DNA of 64,000 nt from Paractinoplanes abujensis (lineage in GTDB: Bacteria; Actinomycetota; Actinomycetes; Mycobacteriales; Micromonosporaceae), in contig NZ_JACHMF010000001.1 of the NCBI RefSeq assembly GCF_014204895.1, positions 5,642,001-5,706,000 of the forward strand. The letters are read 5' to 3'. How positions within the stretch are numbered: position 1 is the stretch's first letter; each line of letters begins with the position of its first letter. Both the position numbers and the translations under genes were made by a program. The notes beneath the pieces are model-generated. The model was not told the DNA's origin. It did not search any database and saw only the letters and a list, made by a program, of their open reading frames with translations. Below, one piece after another: positions 61,712-64,000 of the stretch.

Positions 61712-62995
61712 CTAAGCTTTGGCCGGAACCAGCCCGATGCCCGGCGCGACCGGCTTGAGCCGCTTGCCCGCGAAAAGCATCAGACTCAGCAGGCTGGCCA
61801 GCACAGCCAGGGCCCCGGCCCCATACCAGGCCCATGTGTACGCCCCCAGCTGATCGCGCACCAGCCCGGCCGCGGTGGCCGCCCCGGCCGCGCCGATCTG
61901 GTGGGCGGCGAAGACCCAGCCGAAGACCACCGCACCTTGCGAGCCGAAGTATTCGCGGCACAGCGTGACCGTGGGCGGCACGGTGGCCACCCAGTCCAGC
62001 CCGTAGAACAGGATGAAGACCAGCATGCTGGGGTGCGCGGTAGCGGCGAACAGCGACGGCAGGATCAGCAGCGACAGCCCGCGCAGGAAGTAGTAGGCGC
62101 CGAGCAGGATGCGGCTGTCGACCCGGTCGGTCAGCCAGCCCGAGGCGATGGTGCCTGCGATGTCGAAGACGCCGACCAGGGCCAGCAGCGAGGCGGCGGT
62201 CGTCTCGGTCATGCCGTGGTCGTGCGCGGCCGGGATGAAGTGGGTGCCGACCAGGCCGTTGGTGGTGGCCCCGCAGATCGCGAAGCCGCCCGCCAGCAGC
62301 CAGAACGGCCGGGTCCGGGCGGCTTCCCGCAGGGCGCGCAGGGCGGTGCGGGCCGCCCCGGCCGGTGCGATCGGCTGGGGTTCGGAGTATTCGCCGCCCA
62401 GCGCGCCGATGCCCAGTTCGGCCGGGTGGTCGCGCAGCCGCCACCAGACCAGCGGCACGACCAGCAGGGCGGCCGCGGTGACGGTCAGGGCGGCGGTCCG
62501 CCAGCCCGTGTTCTGCGTGAGGGTGGCCAGCACCGGCAGGAAGACCAGGTTGCCGGCCGCGCCGCCCGCGGTGAGCACGCCGGTGACCAGGCCACGGTGT
62601 TTGACGAACCAGCGGCCGGTGATCGTGGCGACGAAGCCGAGCGCCATCGAGCCGGTGCCGAGGCCGACGAGCACGCCCCAGAGCAGGATCAGCTGCCAGC
62701 TGGACTGCATGAGCACGGTCAGGCCGGAACCCGCGGCCACCAGCACCAGGGCGACCATGACGACCCGGCGGATGCCGAACCGTTCCATCAGGGCCGCGGC
62801 GAACGGCGCGGTCAGGCCGTAGAGCATCAGGTTGACCGAGACGGCGGCCGAGATCGTGCCGAGCGACCAGCCGAACTCGTCGTGCAGCGGCCGGATCATG
62901 ACGGACGGGGTGGCCCGGAAGCCGGCCGCCCCGACGAGCGCGACGAACGCCACGACGGCCACGAGCCAGGCGGGATGGATGCGGTACTTGGTCAC
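61712..62995 (-). CDS. MFS transporter (oxalate/formate antiporter-like)
   Basis: 427 residues from GTG 62995 (TKYRIHPAWLVAVVAF). Twelve helices are evident, with MERFGIRRVVMVALVLVAAG as the loop 2-3 signature and WGVLVGLGTGSMALGF in helix 4. The pattern is that of the monocarboxylate/oxalate-formate branch. The substrate is unknown. A CAGAAT 6 nt before the GTG and the absence of a ribosome-binding site suggest a leaderless mRNA. Starts further upstream would run into the divergent regulator gene. Confidence 0.86.
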   Translation of the reverse strand: MTKYRIHPAWLVAVVAFVALVGAAGFRATPSVMIRPLHDEFGWSLGTISAAVSVNLMLYGLTAPFAAALMERFGIRRVVMVALVLVAAGSGLTVLMQSSWQLILLWGVLVGLGTGSMALGFVATITGRWFVKHRGLVTGVLTAGGAAGNLVFLPVLATLTQNTGWRTAALTVTAAALLVVPLVWWRLRDHPAELGIGALGGEYSEPQPIAPAGAARTALRALREAARTRPFWLLAGGFAICGATTNGLVGTHFIPAAHDHGMTETTAASLLALVGVFDIAGTIASGWLTDRVDSRILLGAYYFLRGLSLLILPSLFAATAHPSMLVFILFYGLDWVATVPPTVTLCREYFGSQGAVVFGWVFAAHQIGAAGAATAAGLVRDQLGAYTWAWYGAGALAVLASLLSLMLFAGKRLKPVAPGIGLVPAKA

Positions 62996-63065
62996 GTACA
63001 GATTCTGCGAACTTCCGGCCGTCAGGACGAGTGGCCGGGAGGCCATCATGCGCAAGAATCGGGCC
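62996..63065. promoter_or_regulatory. Divergent, probably leaderless promoters
   Basis: Only 70 bp separate the two starts. On the minus strand cagaat lies 6 nt before the MFS GTG. On the plus strand aagaat lies 6 nt before the regulator ATG. Neither start has a Shine-Dalgarno sequence, and the region is a good target for the GlxA-type regulator. Confidence 0.45.
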
Positions 63066-64000
63066 ATGCCTGGCCACACGATCGCCGTTCTGCCCCTCGA
63101 TGGCGTGGTCGCTTTCGACCTCGGCACCGCCACGCAGGTGTTCAACGCGGCCCGCGGCGCCGACAAGCAGAAGCTCTACACCATCCTGGTCTGCGGCACC
63201 GGCCCGGTCCGCAGCACGGCCGGGTTCACGGTCGTCCCCGATCACGACTTGAGCGCCCTCGAGATCGCCGACACGGTGATCGTGCCGGGAGTGGACGCCG
63301 GAAGCACCGTGACCGACGGCACGCTGCGGGCCGACGTACGGGAGGCTTTGCGCAAGGCGGCCACCCGTGGCGCGCGCATCGTCTCGATCTGCACGGGCGC
63401 CTCCGTGCTGGCCGCGGCGGGCCTGCTCGACGGTCGCCCGGCCGCCACCCACTGGCTCTGGGGTGAGCGCATCGGCCGGCTCTATCCGCAGGTCAGGTGG
63501 AATCTGGACGTGCTCTTCGTGGACGACGGTGACGTGCTCACCTCGGCCGGGGTGGGCGCCGGGGCCGACCTCTGCCTGCACATCGTGCGCAGTGATCACG
63601 GCGCCGAGGTGGCCAACCGCGCGGCCCGGCGCTGCGTGCTGCCGCCCTGGCGTGACGGCGGGCAGGCCCAGTTCATCGAGCGCCCGGTCCCGCACCCGGA
63701 CGGCGCCGGCACCGCGCCGACCCGGGCCTGGGCGCTCGACCGGCTGGCCGAGCCGGTCGGCCTGGAGGAGATGGCCGAGCACGCCCGGATGAGCGTGCGC
63801 ACCTTCACCAGGCGTTTTCGCGAGGAGACCGGCACCAGCCCGCGGCAGTGGATTCTGCGGCAGCGCATCGCCCACGCTCAGGTTCTGCTGGAGTCGACCG
63901 ATCTGGGGGTCGAGACGGTGGCCCGGCGCTCGGGCCTGGGCAGCGCGACGGCGCTGCGGCAGCACCTGCAGGCGGCCATCGGCGTGGCGCCCACGGCCTA
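63066..64000 (+). CDS. GlxA-type AraC-family regulator (3' end outside window)
   Basis: About 311 residues visible and the frame runs off the right edge. A DJ-1/PfpI-like domain (about 1-180: IAVLPLDGVVAFDLGTA, SICTGASVLAAAGLLDGR, ATHWLWGERIGRLYP) is followed by an AraC double helix-turn-helix (about 225-311: LEEMAEHARMSVRTFTRRF, then ETGTSPRQWI). The call and the missing few residues at the end fit the usual length of about 320. It is divergent from the MFS gene and likely controls it. Confidence 0.9.
   Translation, partial: MPGHTIAVLPLDGVVAFDLGTATQVFNAARGADKQKLYTILVCGTGPVRSTAGFTVVPDHDLSALEIADTVIVPGVDAGSTVTDGTLRADVREALRKAATRGARIVSICTGASVLAAAGLLDGRPAATHWLWGERIGRLYPQVRWNLDVLFVDDGDVLTSAGVGAGADLCLHIVRSDHGAEVANRAARRCVLPPWRDGGQAQFIERPVPHPDGAGTAPTRAWALDRLAEPVGLEEMAEHARMSVRTFTRRFREETGTSPRQWILRQRIAHAQVLLESTDLGVETVARRSGLGSATALRQHLQAAIGVAPTA

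Overview
The window is high-GC actinobacterial chromosome with GTG and TTG starts and dense gene packing. Several genes point to the Micromonosporaceae, in the broad sense of Actinoplanes or Micromonospora: a mycothiol-dependent formaldehyde dehydrogenase, the Mec-CysO-CysM cysteine route, YbaB-like proteins paired with an EspC-like protein, an FxsT-like TPR protein and paired GGDEF/EAL proteins. The assignment is inference from gene content. I saw no rRNA, tRNA, CRISPR array, integrase or transposase.

Layout. 1-4.2 kb: the 3' part of a leucyl-tRNA synthetase, a pentapeptide-repeat protein, a small exported protein, and an SDR/TetR pair. 4.2-13 kb: a conserved block matching the order of M. 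tuberculosis Rv1330c-Rv1341 (rdgB, rph, an MBL-fold phosphodiesterase-like gene, cysM, cysO, mec, a DUF2017 gene, clpS, with pncB divergent and followed by pncA). A glycosyltransferase and a small membrane protein interrupt it. 13-20 kb: an MFS transporter, a 1-kb repeat-rich gap, an SMR-TetR efflux module, ctaD and a FAD monooxygenase. 20-33.6 kb: a LigD-type phosphoesterase fused to a dead ligase domain, two secreted paralogues (one LPXTG-anchored), a GH63-like hydrolase, mycothiol formaldehyde detoxification with MarR, a cupin, an EAL protein, a catalytically degenerate Mrr-type protein, an FkbM methyltransferase and an alpha/beta hydrolase.

33.6-46.5 kb: a 1636-residue protein joining an SF1 helicase, an MTES_1575-like nuclease and a complete arginase domain; a Pro-rich membrane protein; a repeat-filled, mostly non-coding stretch; and a compact operon encoding a YbaB-like protein, an EspC-like protein, a type VII-style effector and a putative immunity protein. 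46.6-50.7 kb: an SF1 helicase, a Beta-family protein and a PrimPol, then an SRPBCC protein. 50.9-58.4 kb: signalling genes (SpoIIE phosphatase, STAS, FxsT-like TPR, GGDEF-EAL) and small proteins. 58.5-64 kb: a tightly coupled three-gene cassette around an Fe-S PD-(D/E)XK nuclease, a MazG remnant, and divergent MFS and GlxA-type regulator genes.

The best candidates for undescribed biology are the helicase-nuclease-arginase fusion (33607-38517), the three-gene nuclease cassette (58585-61579), the helicase-Beta-PrimPol cassette (46645-49898), the effector operon (44293-46509), and a CysO carrier protein with 28 residues beyond its Gly-Gly. A recurring theme is retained folds with lost catalytic residues: the Mrr-like protein, the ligase domain and the TPR protein's P-loop.
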